This document shows positions 17,154-26,133 of a DNA stretch of 64,000 nt, piece after piece. Location of the stretch: NCBI GenBank assembly GCA_963753905.1, contig CAVWDZ010000001.1:2666001-2730000 (forward strand), read 5' to 3'. The position numbers and the translations under genes are program-made. How positions within the stretch are numbered: the stretch's first letter is position 1; every line of letters starts with the position of its first letter. Source of the DNA: Bog-756 sp963753905. GTDB taxonomy: Bacteria; Actinomycetota; Acidimicrobiia; Acidimicrobiales; RAAP-2. The notes beneath the pieces are model-generated. The model ran no database searches. It was not told the DNA's origin and worked only from the letters and a program-made list of their open reading frames with translations.

Positions 17154-17782
17154 GCGTCCCTCTGCACGTCACGGTCGACCGCGCCGATGATTGTCATCCC
17201 GCGAGAGCCCGGCTGAGCCGGCGCCGGGCCCGAGCCTGGACGGCCGCCGCCCTCGTCGGCCTCGGCACAGGGTTGGCCGCCTGCGGTGGATCGTCCAGCA
17301 CGACCACAACTTCGACGCCGTCCTCCACCACCACGACGACGGCCACCACCACGACGGCCGGGGTGGCGGCCGTCCCAGGGCCCTCCTCGGGCACCGCTCC
17401 CCTCTACGAGGTCAAGACCGGCACCGTGCCCGGACTCGGCACCGTCCTGGTGGCCGGCAACGGATTCACCCTCTACCTGTTCGTACCCGACAAGCAGTCC
17501 GGGGTATCGACCTGCTACAGCGCGTGCGCGTCGGCGTGGCCGCCGCTCCTGCTGACCGGCACCGACGCTCCCGCCTACGGGCCAGGGGTGAAGCCCGAGC
17601 TCCTCGGCTCCACAAAGCGCACCGACGGTACACTCCAGGTCACCTACAACGGGTGGCCCCTCTACCTGTGGCAGGGGGACTCAGTACCGGGCCAAGCCAC
17701 CGGCCAGGGAATCAACAACACCGGAGGGCTGTGGTACGTGCTCGATGCTGCCGGCCGGGAGATCACGACGAAGGCCTCGTAG
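17150..17782 (+). CDS. Lipoprotein of the COG4315 type (repeated Y-x-W/F motif)
   Basis: This 210-residue lipoprotein uses TTG 17150, overlapping the stop of the copper monooxygenase as TTGA. A basic N-terminus, hydrophobic core and lipobox (AALVGLGTGLAAC) give a membrane lipid anchor. A Thr/Ser linker (about residues 45-75) precedes two copies of the small domain typical of COG4315: GNGFTLYLFVPDKQSGVSTCYSACASAWPPLL and YNGWPLYLWQGDSVPGQATGQGINNTGGLWYVL. Such proteins are envelope lipoproteins of unknown role, sometimes next to redox systems. Coupling to the copper enzyme suggests a partner or electron-delivery role (inference). The start codon is less certain than the rest. Confidence 0.8.
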   Translation: MSVPLHVTVDRADDCHPARARLSRRRARAWTAAALVGLGTGLAACGGSSSTTTTSTPSSTTTTTATTTTAGVAAVPGPSSGTAPLYEVKTGTVPGLGTVLVAGNGFTLYLFVPDKQSGVSTCYSACASAWPPLLLTGTDAPAYGPGVKPELLGSTKRTDGTLQVTYNGWPLYLWQGDSVPGQATGQGINNTGGLWYVLDAAGREITTKAS

Positions 17783-18028
17783 CGCCACGGAGTTGCTTGC
17801 GCGCCTCGATTGCTTCACCCAGGCGGGCGCACCGTCTGCTCGGTCATCTCGCCTCTTCGCCTGGCGCCGCCGGGGCACAACCGACGGCTGCCCCGCACGA
17901 CGCCTCCGTGAAACCGGGGATGCCGCTCCGGCTCGCAGGACAGCAGCGCGTGAACCACGCCGCCCCGCTTTCGCAAGGTGTTTGTCCCCGCACTCCGGGA
18001 GCAGGCCGGTGAGGACCCGACGTGGTCC

Positions 18029-21000
18029 CTATCCACTTACCTCCCCGCGAGAGTCGAGAGGACTCTGTCCGACGTCAGTTGTCCCCGACAACGCCGCAGC
18101 AGCCCGCCGTTCGACCCCGCCATACGATCGCGATCTGGCCACCTCGAGAGCCTCGGTGAGCAGACGACGGCCCCGGTCGACATCGCCCGGCAACCCCCGC
18201 AGCGTGAGCATCCTGCCCCAGAGAAGTTTGGTCCGGGCAGCAAAAAAGACCGCTCCCATCTGCCGGCACACGTCGGTGGATTGTTCGAAATAGCACTCCG
18301 CCCGGTCGAACTCGCCGAGCACTGTGGCCAGTCCTCCCAGGTAGTGACTGACCGGGCCTAGAGCCGACCCGCCCGTCGCCGGCAGCTGACCCGACCATGG
18401 CTCGAGTTGCTCGAGCAACCGCGTGGCATGCCTTCTGTCATTGCATTCGATCGTCGCTTCTGCGAAGTCGACCATGCCTGTCAGCCAGAGTTGGTCGAGC
18501 GGTAACTCGTAGTCCATCCCGGCGAACTCGTCGAGCAACTCGGATGCACGGGCGAACTCGTCACCGTCAACGTACGCCTTGGCCAGGATCGACAAGAAGA
18601 AGCTGCGCGGAATGTCCCGCGTCTCGTCAGCCATCTTCTCGATGAGCGGCACCAGCTCGTACTGCGTCCCGAGCTGGCCCGCCACGATGTTCATTTGACC
18701 GCCGAAGATGAGGGCGGCGTCGGGCTGGCCACCCTGAGTGCCGATCTCCAGCGCTTCGACAGCGAACTTCTCGGCCGCCCGGGCGTCGCCCGCGATCTGG
18801 GCTCGCAGGGACAGGACGAAGGCATGCCCCCATGAGAAGAGAGGCTGGCCGAGCTCTTCGGCCATATCGCCATGGATGACCAGGCATCGATCCAGCTCGT
18901 CGATGTCCCCTCGGCGAGCCGCCGACTCCACACGCCATTGGGCGGCCCAGAAGACAAGTACAGGATCCCCGACCCGCTCGGCCAGCTCGAGGCCTTCTGC
19001 GGTCCAAGCTTCGGTCCGCTCGAGCATGGAAGGAACCTGGAGCGGGATGTGCAGGTGATTGAGAACGCGCACCATCACCGCGTCGTCACCCGATCGCCTG
19101 GCGATAGCGATGGCCTCCTCGGCAAGCGAGAGGCGCTGCTCGAGCGAGCTGCCGTGGGTGAGCTCGGAGCACAGGGTGGCAAGGACGAGTGCCCTGTCCG
19201 GATGATCACGCTCGACCTTGGCAAGAGCCCGCTCGAGTGCATCTATTCTCTCGGTATCGGCGGAGCCGACGGCGCTATAGAAGCCGCGGTCGTTGGCGAG
19301 GCACGCGATGACCAGCCGACCGACATCGTCGAGGCGATCGGCATCCCGGGCTGCACCAAGCAGGGTGTCACGGTACGCGGGGTCACCGATCTGTCGCTGC
19401 GCGGTGCCGAGACCGATCGCCAGGTCGACCATCACATTGGCGTGGACGCGGTCGCTCCGCTGAGAGAGCTCGAGCGCACTGGCGAAATGCCTGGCGGCGT
19501 CGCCGGGGGCCAACGACTCGAGAGCAAGGGTGCCCGCACGGTGCGAATAACGGAGCGCCTTTGCCAGGTTCGCCGGCCGGGGTGCGGCCATCCAGTGGTG
19601 GGCGAGCTCGCCCACGCGTTCCTCTCCCCGGAGGTCGGCCAGTTCCTCGAGCGCACACGCGACCCGCTCATGGATGAAGGCGCGACGTGTCGCCCCCAGT
19701 CCGTCGTAGAGGGTCCTCTGGACCAGGGCATGGCTGAACGCGAACCGACCGGAAGGGCCGTCGACCCCTGTCACCAAGGACGCACGTTCCGCGGCGTCAA
19801 GGACGTCGAGCAGAGGATCGGGTGCCACCTGGGTCGCCCCTGCGAGCAGCTCGAGATCGAAAACCCTGCCGACCACCGCGGCCGTCGAGAGCACTCCCTC
19901 GGCGTCCGGTCCGAGCCGGGCCACGCGTCCGGACACCACCTCGCGGACGCTGGTGGGCAGGTCGATCCGGTCGAGGTAGTCGACGTCGTGTCCGGAGTTG
20001 CCGCCCCGATCCTCGACGAGGACCCCCGTGTCCAGCAGGTGGCGGAGCACCTCGGTCACGAAGAACGGGTTACCGCTCGTCTCTTGGTGCACGATCTCGG
20101 CGAGCCGGCTGACGTCGGCATCGACCGGCCGGCCGATCACTCCGGCCAACAGCGACTCGACCGAGGACGCGTCGAGACCGCCAAGCTCGACCCGGGATAC
20201 TCCATGGTGACGCCAGAGCATCCCGAGCGTCTCGCGTAGGGCCGGAGTCACGGAGAGCTCACTGCTGCGGAACGTGCCGGCGATCAGTACCCGCATGCGC
20301 TGATCATCGGTTGACATCAAGTGGCGGAGGAGGGCCAGGCTTCCGGGGTCCGCCCACTGCAGGTCGTCGAGGACCAGGACCAACGGCTCGTCCTGCGAGA
20401 TCCCACTCAGCAGATCAGCTGTGGCAGCAAAGAGAAGGTAGCGCTCCGAGTCGGGATCGCTGGCCTTGGATGGCGCAAGGGAGGGGCTCCGTTCCACGAA
20501 CTTCGGAACGAAGCGGCTCCACTCGGCACCGTGCTCCCCGACCAGCTCATGGAACCGGTCGTCGGGAGCGTGTTCCGCGTAGTGACCGAACGCCCCGGCA
20601 AAGAGCCCGTAGGGAGTCGACAGGTCCTCCTCGCTGTACCCGAAGAGCACGCAGGCCCCGTCCTCGAACGCCAGCCGAGCGGCCTCGGCGATGAGGGTCG
20701 TCTTGCCCTGGCCGGGCTCACCGGAGACGAAGACCGCGTGGCGACCCTCGCCCGAGACGACCTTCTCGACGGCAGTAGCCAACGTGGCCAGCTCCGACTC
20801 GCGGCCGACCAGATCCAGCCTCGTCGCGCAATGGGCGGCCAGTCGGCCGGGCAGCGGCACCCGCGAGCGAGCCGGTGCAAGCGGCTCCCAGTCAACCCCT
20901 ACTACCTCGACGGGCTCCGGGAGACCTTTCAGCTCGACGGTCCCGAGCAGCCGGAAGACGGCTTGGCTGCGTCGCCCGGCCAATATCCGTGCCAGGTCCG

Positions 21001-21391
21001 ATGAGAGGATCTGGCCGGGTTCGCAGGTCGCACAGAGCCGGGCGGCTTCGATCACCGGATCGCCGAAATAGTCATCCTCCTCGTGAGCCACCTCTCCAGC
21101 GCTCAGGCCGATCCGGAGCTTGACGGCGTCGTTTCGGGAGCGGTTGTCCTGCTCGACGGCTTGGTGCATCGACACTGCGCATGCCACGGCCGCCGAAGCC
21201 GACGAGAACACGGCCATGAGGCCGTCTCCCAAATTCTTGACCTCCGTTCCGCCGGCCGTGGATATGGCTGTACGCAGGAGATCGAAGTGATCGTGACGAA
21301 GTTGATCGGCGGCATCGGGCAGCAGGCGCTGAAACAACGCCGTTGAATCGACCATGTCGGTGAACAGGACCGCCACGCTCTCCGTGGACAT
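18029..21391 (-). CDS. Class III adenylate/guanylate cyclase-AAA ATPase-TPR regulator
   Basis: This 1120-residue multidomain protein starts at ATG 21391 behind GGGAGGGGAG. Residues 1-170 are a class III nucleotide cyclase domain: LFTDMVDST with metal-binding Asp12, and NLGDGLMAVF with Asp56. A linker then leads to an AAA/NB-ARC-like ATPase with Walker A (GEPGQGKTTL, near 215) and Walker B (LVLVLDDLQWADP). The C-terminal half is TPR-like helical repeats (LELAERVGDPVLVFWAAQWRVESAARRGD and similar). There is no C-terminal LuxR helix-turn-helix. Such actinobacterial proteins are presumed cyclic-nucleotide-linked signalling ATPases. The gene follows the MpaB-like gene on the same strand with a 104-base gap. 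Confidence 0.9.
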   Translation of the reverse strand: MSTESVAVLFTDMVDSTALFQRLLPDAADQLRHDHFDLLRTAISTAGGTEVKNLGDGLMAVFSSASAAVACAVSMHQAVEQDNRSRNDAVKLRIGLSAGEVAHEEDDYFGDPVIEAARLCATCEPGQILSSDLARILAGRRSQAVFRLLGTVELKGLPEPVEVVGVDWEPLAPARSRVPLPGRLAAHCATRLDLVGRESELATLATAVEKVVSGEGRHAVFVSGEPGQGKTTLIAEAARLAFEDGACVLFGYSEEDLSTPYGLFAGAFGHYAEHAPDDRFHELVGEHGAEWSRFVPKFVERSPSLAPSKASDPDSERYLLFAATADLLSGISQDEPLVLVLDDLQWADPGSLALLRHLMSTDDQRMRVLIAGTFRSSELSVTPALRETLGMLWRHHGVSRVELGGLDASSVESLLAGVIGRPVDADVSRLAEIVHQETSGNPFFVTEVLRHLLDTGVLVEDRGGNSGHDVDYLDRIDLPTSVREVVSGRVARLGPDAEGVLSTAAVVGRVFDLELLAGATQVAPDPLLDVLDAAERASLVTGVDGPSGRFAFSHALVQRTLYDGLGATRRAFIHERVACALEELADLRGEERVGELAHHWMAAPRPANLAKALRYSHRAGTLALESLAPGDAARHFASALELSQRSDRVHANVMVDLAIGLGTAQRQIGDPAYRDTLLGAARDADRLDDVGRLVIACLANDRGFYSAVGSADTERIDALERALAKVERDHPDRALVLATLCSELTHGSSLEQRLSLAEEAIAIARRSGDDAVMVRVLNHLHIPLQVPSMLERTEAWTAEGLELAERVGDPVLVFWAAQWRVESAARRGDIDELDRCLVIHGDMAEELGQPLFSWGHAFVLSLRAQIAGDARAAEKFAVEALEIGTQGGQPDAALIFGGQMNIVAGQLGTQYELVPLIEKMADETRDIPRSFFLSILAKAYVDGDEFARASELLDEFAGMDYELPLDQLWLTGMVDFAEATIECNDRRHATRLLEQLEPWSGQLPATGGSALGPVSHYLGGLATVLGEFDRAECYFEQSTDVCRQMGAVFFAARTKLLWGRMLTLRGLPGDVDRGRRLLTEALEVARSRSYGGVERRAAAALSGTTDVGQSPLDSRGEVSG

Positions 21392-21495
21392 CACACTCCC
21401 CTCCCTCGGCCGAACAACGGTAACCCCCCGAGCCCTCCTCACGCCGGCAAACGCCTGCCCTCGACGGGTGCAGGCCGGTTGCCTGGCTTGTCCGA

Positions 21496-23874
21496 CTAGG
21501 CGCCCATCTTCCAAGCCGCTTTCAGCTCGTCGGTGACCTCGAACCGTGGGCGGTCCCCGTCGCGCCCGTAGCGCTCGAACCCCTGCCAGATGCGTCGACC
21601 CAGCGCCGCGGCGAGGGGGCCGGTTCCCGGGAAGCGCACCAGCGCGTACGTGTACAACCAATCGGTCTGGCGCATCACTTCGAACACGACTCGCGTCCAG
21701 TCGGACCGAGGAACCCCGAGCATGTCGGCCGTCTCGTCGCCGAGGTAGAACCGGATACCCGTGGCGGGAAGCCCGGGCAGGTGGGTGAAGCCGAACAGCT
21801 CCTGCATGCACTCGATCGCGGCCGCGGTCAGCTCTCGGCCCTCGTCGGTCGGCCCGTACTCCTTTCGCTTGCCCCTCTCCCATAGCGCCTCTGAATCCTC
21901 CAGGGACAGCGGGAGCAGGTCGTCGAGGATGCCGATCTGGTGCCCGACCAGGTTCCAGACGTGGATGTAGGCCTCCGCCCGATCCGGACTCAAGCGTACA
22001 CCCGACCGCGCAAGGGATTCGATGCCTTGGACTCCGAAGGAGAACAGCGTGCCGAGCAACTGCAACTGGTTGATGGGGACGCCCAAGGCCTTGTCCCACG
22101 GCGGCACCTTGGTGGCGCCGGTGCTCCCGTCATCGATGTCGTCGGGCCGGAGGAGGACATGGCGAACGGCCGCATGCATCAGGCGCACATGGCGGACAGT
22201 TCGGTAGCCGCCCTTACCCGGCTCGAGTGCGCCCGGCGTCATTGCGTCGATGATCATCTGGCCGGTCTCCACGTACCGTCGCTTCGGGTCTCTGCTCAGC
22301 CGCGCTGTGCGGGCGAGCGCCTGGACGCCCTTTGCGAAGCCATAATCGGCCGGCAGGCTCGCCATGAAGAGGCCCATGCCCAGCTGGGGGCCGAATTCGC
22401 CGAAGACCCGCTGCCCCTCCTCAATCAACTCGGCGTCGGCCCAGGCCGGCCACGATGTCACCTCGGTCACGAACTCGGCGACGCCCGGCAGGTCTTCGTC
22501 CGCGGCGCGCCAAGCCGAGGTCGACGCCAACCTGCGGTAGAGCGCGTCGTGGTGCAGGCCGGTTGCCTCGAAGAAGGATGAGACCGCGGCATCGGCTGGC
22601 TGATCGCCGGTGGCTCGTAGATCCTCCATGAACGAGTCCGTAAAACGATCGAGCCCGACAGAGGGTGGGCGCGGCAGCCTCCGCTGGGTCCGAACGTCGT
22701 TGGGGGTGCGAGAGCCCGATTGACGGATGGCCGGTTCGGGGATGTGGTCAGCTTGGATGGCGGCCAGTTCCTCTGGCGAGAACGGGGCCCGAAACAGAGA
22801 CTGGCGGTGGTGCCGGGAGAGGAACAGGTTGCTGATGAAGTTCATGCGGTTGTCGAGGATCAACCAGTTCTCAGCCCGACTGCCAAGGCCGTCAGTCGCG
22901 GCCTGGTCGAACCTCTTGAGCAGTTCGGCGAGATCCTCGACCACCACCTGATCGAGCTCGGGAGGGACGAAGGGCTCTCCCGGCAGCGGCGGGACGTCGT
23001 GGTCGAGGCGCAGTACACCGTCGGGAGTCTCGATTGTGCCGAGCATCTCGGTCATCAGGTCGCCCCATGTCTTGGTGGTGGCCCGGGCGAGAGGGCCGAG
23101 TGCCTCGTCGATCAGGCGTTCGGCTGGCCCTGGAACCCGCAGATCAGTCGCCATCCGTTCCTTGAGCAGGCCCAGCGACCGGTCGAGTCCCATGACCATG
23201 CTGCCGGCGATCGGCTGCTGGAGATGGTTCTGCTCGTGGGCCCCGAGCTGCAGGGAGCCGCCGAGAATCAGCTGGCTCCGTCGGCGGGGATCCTCCTCCG
23301 TCATCGCGTCGCACCACAGGGTGAACCCTTCCCGTAGCCGGTTCTGACCCTCGAACTCCAGAGCGCCATCGCAGGCGGCCAGCACGCGCTCTCGGTCCAC
23401 CGAAGGAGGGGTGTCTCCGGCATTGACGGCGGCGGCGGATGAAAGGAACTGGGCGGCGACGGGAGCAATTTCGGCAAATACCTCGGTGTTACCGTCAGAG
23501 AGGGACGTGGCGCACACACCGAAATGCGAAGCGAGAACGTCGCCGACGTGCTCGGGCAGCAGATGAACAACATCCGCGCTGGGATGCGCCAGGTGAACGG
23601 CTTGGTTTGCAGCTCGGGCGAGTCCCATCATCCCGTCGGGCAGGACGACCCGCCGGTGGAGCCATCCCGGCAACTCCTCCCCGCGTAGGTTCCGGCCGAC
23701 GGTCCATGACGCCCACGTCGCGAAGGTGCACCAGTTGGCGGTATCTGCTCCCAAGAGTCCTGTGAGAGCGGCAGCCAGGTCGGAGTAGGTCTGGGTCACC
23801 CAGTAGTTGCGCAGAACCCGGTCCTCGATGCCGACGACCGCCTGCACGTGCTCGCTTGAAGTCCCTCGCTGCAT
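21496..23874 (-). CDS. MpaB/Lcp-type oxygenase-domain protein with N-terminal extra domain
   Basis: This 792-residue protein has two halves. The C-terminal half (about 420-780) resembles the ER-bound oxygenase MpaB / rubber oxygenase (DUF2236, Lcp) domain: RHVRLMHAAVRHVLL and AEAYIHVWNLVGHQIGI supply the His residues expected to bind haem. The N-terminal half (about 1-400) is a distinct helical region that I do not recognise; it contains LGAHEQNHLQQP, with an H-E-x-x-H-like arrangement. Most MpaB-family proteins are only 250-400 residues long, so this is a fusion or an extended subfamily. It could oxidise a hydrophobic substrate such as an isoprenoid. Start ATG 23874. Confidence 0.72.
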   Translation of the reverse strand: MQRGTSSEHVQAVVGIEDRVLRNYWVTQTYSDLAAALTGLLGADTANWCTFATWASWTVGRNLRGEELPGWLHRRVVLPDGMMGLARAANQAVHLAHPSADVVHLLPEHVGDVLASHFGVCATSLSDGNTEVFAEIAPVAAQFLSSAAAVNAGDTPPSVDRERVLAACDGALEFEGQNRLREGFTLWCDAMTEEDPRRRSQLILGGSLQLGAHEQNHLQQPIAGSMVMGLDRSLGLLKERMATDLRVPGPAERLIDEALGPLARATTKTWGDLMTEMLGTIETPDGVLRLDHDVPPLPGEPFVPPELDQVVVEDLAELLKRFDQAATDGLGSRAENWLILDNRMNFISNLFLSRHHRQSLFRAPFSPEELAAIQADHIPEPAIRQSGSRTPNDVRTQRRLPRPPSVGLDRFTDSFMEDLRATGDQPADAAVSSFFEATGLHHDALYRRLASTSAWRAADEDLPGVAEFVTEVTSWPAWADAELIEEGQRVFGEFGPQLGMGLFMASLPADYGFAKGVQALARTARLSRDPKRRYVETGQMIIDAMTPGALEPGKGGYRTVRHVRLMHAAVRHVLLRPDDIDDGSTGATKVPPWDKALGVPINQLQLLGTLFSFGVQGIESLARSGVRLSPDRAEAYIHVWNLVGHQIGILDDLLPLSLEDSEALWERGKRKEYGPTDEGRELTAAAIECMQELFGFTHLPGLPATGIRFYLGDETADMLGVPRSDWTRVVFEVMRQTDWLYTYALVRFPGTGPLAAALGRRIWQGFERYGRDGDRPRFEVTDELKAAWKMGA

Positions 23875-24498
23875 CGTCCCGCTCCCACCCCGACTCGTGG
23901 TTACTCCGCTGAATCGCTCCGCTAGCCAATCGACTACGCCCTACCCGGGGTCATTGTGCCAGGTAACCGGCGGTCGCGCTCGTGGTCAGGGCAATCGGGA
24001 GGCGCTTCGTCTGCGGGCACGGACAGGTCCCGGGCGATGATGGCTGGACACCGAACCTCCAGGCCTGCCGGTGCCAATCCCGTCGGCCGCTCCGTGCTCG
24101 ACCCGGTAAGACGACCTCTCGGCGGCCGGGCTCGATCCGCCTCCAAATCGGAGCTGGCCGCCGGCGCCTGAAGGGTGCCACCACACGACCCTCAGCGGAT
24201 CGAGATCCGGCGGGTTGGTGGACGCTGGAGCGATTCAGCTGACGGTCACCTCGTCGGGTAGCCGGGGTTCGAACCGGGCGATGCGGTGATCCGGACGGAC
24301 ACGTCTCGCGCACGGAATGTCAGGAAGGGCGGCACGTCGACCATCCCGTCGGACTTCCTGACGATCGTCTTCAGCGTCTGCCGGTGTGTGCCATCGATCG
24401 ACGCCACCGGCGAGTCGCTGGTAGTCCGCAGTGTCGTCGCGGGCCCCGCTGGCGGTGGCCGGCTGGGATCGGGTTGTGGTGCAACTCCCCAACCGTGC
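23875..24498. other. Long intergenic stretch, no gene recognised
   Basis: This gap of 624 bases holds only short open frames with atypical composition. A segment near 24250-24285 reads in reverse like a tRNA T-arm (GGTTCGAAC flanked by imperfect CCCGG arms) but has no D-arm or anticodon arm. I see no promoter for the MpaB-like gene that I trust. Confidence 0.4.
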
Positions 24499-25083
24499 CT
24501 ACTGGCAAAGAGCCGTCAGCAAGTGGCTCGCGGCGGATCTGAATCGTTTGATATCCCCAAAGGAGCGGGCGATCAGCATGGCGCCCTCCAAACCGCTCAC
24601 GATCGCGCGCGCTTCGTCGAGTGGAGCCCCAGGGAAGCCCAGCAGTCCATGGTCGCGACCGCGATTCAATACCTCGGCGAGCCACTGCTCGTTCCTTTCG
24701 AAGAAGTCTGCGACTGCACTCTGCATACCGGTCGAAAGGGTCTCGTACTCGGCCGCCAACATGCCGCACAAGCACATCCGCTGGCTTCGCAGTACGCCTA
24801 CGTAGAGATCGGTATAGGCGGTGAGCTTGTGAAGCGGATCCTCAGAGGAATCGTCGATTTCGACCAATGCCGCAATGAACCGAGACGCATAGCGGGCGAT
24901 CAGGGCCTCTCCGAGGTCCGACTTGCTTGGGAAGTGATAGTGGATGGCGGCATTGGTGAGGCCCAGCTCCCCGGCAATATCGGCATAACTGAACGCATTG
25001 AATCCGCGCACCTGGACCAGGTGCTCCGCCACGTCGAGTACCTGGGCGGCCGTGTCGGTCGTTGCCTCCTGCGCCTGCTTCAC
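24499..25083 (-). CDS. TetR family transcriptional repressor
   Basis: This 194-residue regulator starts at GTG 25083. The N-terminal TetR helix-turn-helix is plain: VLDVAEHLVQVRGFNAFSYADIAGELGLTNAAIHYHFPSKSDLGEALI (about residues 14-61). The C-terminal ligand domain includes LCGMLAAEYETLS, typical of the LmrA/YxaF-like branch. It is divergent from DUF1059 and SnoaL-like genes, and an 18-bp perfect palindrome (25136-25153) lies between them, so autoregulation and control of the divergent unit are likely. Confidence 0.93.
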   Translation of the reverse strand: MKQAQEATTDTAAQVLDVAEHLVQVRGFNAFSYADIAGELGLTNAAIHYHFPSKSDLGEALIARYASRFIAALVEIDDSSEDPLHKLTAYTDLYVGVLRSQRMCLCGMLAAEYETLSTGMQSAVADFFERNEQWLAEVLNRGRDHGLLGFPGAPLDEARAIVSGLEGAMLIARSFGDIKRFRSAASHLLTALCQ

Positions 25084-25128
25084 TCAGTTCGTCCTCATGG
25101 TTCCACGGATCACGTCCGAGGTTACCAC

Positions 25129-25156
25129 TTGACTTCTACCTACTAGTAGGTAGGGT
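25129..25156 (+). promoter_or_regulatory. TetR operator palindrome inside a promoter
   Basis: CTACCTACTAGTAGGTAG (25136-25153) is a perfect 18-bp palindrome. A -35-like TTGACT sits at 25129-25134 and TAGGGT at 25151-25156 is a possible -10 (16-bp spacer), so the operator would fill the spacer of the rightward promoter. It lies 45 bp from the tetR start and 190 bp from the DUF1059 gene. Confidence 0.75.
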
Positions 25157-25339
25157 ATCAATTGGCAGGGCACAAACACCGGACGAACGGATGGATGCCT
25201 CTGTCGAGTGGCCATGATGCTGGACGGTTTGGGATTCACCGGTCGTCACGTTCGACTGTTTCGGTGCCCGCATCTATGCGACCTCGTCAGGCTCACATTG
25301 ACCGGAGCAGATCTGGTCTGAACAGAAAGGGGCTCTCGC

Positions 25340-25534
25340 ATGGCCCGGAAGATGATTGACTGCCGCAAGGTGCCAAACGATATCGGCTGCACGCTTACGA
25401 TCGCTGGAACGGAAGAGGAAACTCTGGATGCGGCGGTGGCACACGCAGTTGCAAAGCACGGTCACCAGGACACGCCCGAACTTCGTGAGATGATTCGATC
25501 TGGCCTGGAAGATGTCTCACCGGCCATGGCGTAG
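25340..25534 (+). CDS. DUF1059 family small protein
   Basis: This 64-residue protein matches DUF1059 closely: MARKMIDCRKVPNDIGCTLTIAGTEEETLDAAVAHAVAKHGHQDTPELREMIRSGL. The two Cys (DCR and GCT) and the AHAVAKHGH.DTPELRE block are conserved in the family, whose function is unknown. It is the first gene to the right of the TetR operator and is followed 35 bases later by the SnoaL-like gene, so the two are probably one transcript. Confidence 0.9.
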   Translation: MARKMIDCRKVPNDIGCTLTIAGTEEETLDAAVAHAVAKHGHQDTPELREMIRSGLEDVSPAMA

Positions 25535-25569
25535 CAGGTTCGAGCACCGTCGTCGGGTCGAACAAAACG

Positions 25570-25908
25570 ATGGATTCCCTTGCGATTGTGGATGCCTTTG
25601 GCGCGGCATGGGGCGCCCACGACCTAGATGCAACGCTTGCGCTCATCAGCAACGACTGTGTCTTCGAGTCCACGGAGCCGGGGCCTGATGGCACCCGCTA
25701 CGAGGGTCGTGATGCCATTCGGAAGGCCTGGCAGCCAATCTTTGACGATGGTGACGCTGTCTTCCAGGCCGAGGAGACCTTCGCAGCGGATGACCGAGTG
25801 GTGCAGCGCTGGCGGTACTCGTGGGCGGACGGCCACGTGCGGGGTGTAGACCTGTTCCGCCTCCGTGGCGGGCTCGTCTCTGAGAAACTCTCCTATGTGA
25901 AGGGTTGA
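25570..25908 (+). CDS. SnoaL/NTF2-like fold protein
   Basis: This 112-residue protein has the compact alpha+beta NTF2-like fold pattern: FGAAWGAHDLDATLALISNDCVFEST, GTRYEGRDAIRKAWQPIF, DDRVVQRWRYSWADGHVRGVDLFRLRGGLVSEKLSYVKG. Family members include ketosteroid-isomerase-like and polyketide-cyclase-like proteins, but many have no known catalysis. It is likely co-transcribed with DUF1059 under TetR control. Confidence 0.88.
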   Translation: MDSLAIVDAFGAAWGAHDLDATLALISNDCVFESTEPGPDGTRYEGRDAIRKAWQPIFDDGDAVFQAEETFAADDRVVQRWRYSWADGHVRGVDLFRLRGGLVSEKLSYVKG

Positions 25909-26085
25909 TCGAGACTCGCGTAACCCCGTATCACCAGGTGCAAAGTGATCGCGATCGCCGGACCCCGCTTCTTTCCCGCGAACCGCGGTATCTGCCAACA
26001 GGGGCGAACCGAGCAAGACCGGTCCTTTCGCTGAGGTGCTCGACTTGGCGCGACGCGATTCGGTCCGACCATCAGTTGCCTTCAG

Positions 26086-26133
26086 AACCCACCGGATCCG
26101 GTCAGAGTTCACCCACCGGATCCGGTCAGAGTT
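26086..26133. repeat. Short tandem direct repeat
   Basis: ACCCACCGGATCCGGTCAGAG occurs twice in tandem in this stretch, just past the 3' end of the repeat-protein gene. Each copy contains the palindrome ACCGGATCCGGT. It may be a remnant of a mobile or terminator-like sequence; no function is evident. Confidence 0.55.

Noticed and set aside
24250..24290. tRNA-like T-arm on the minus strand
   Set aside because: GGTTCGAAC with imperfect arms is present, but no D-arm, anticodon arm or matching 5' acceptor strand can be placed within tRNA length.
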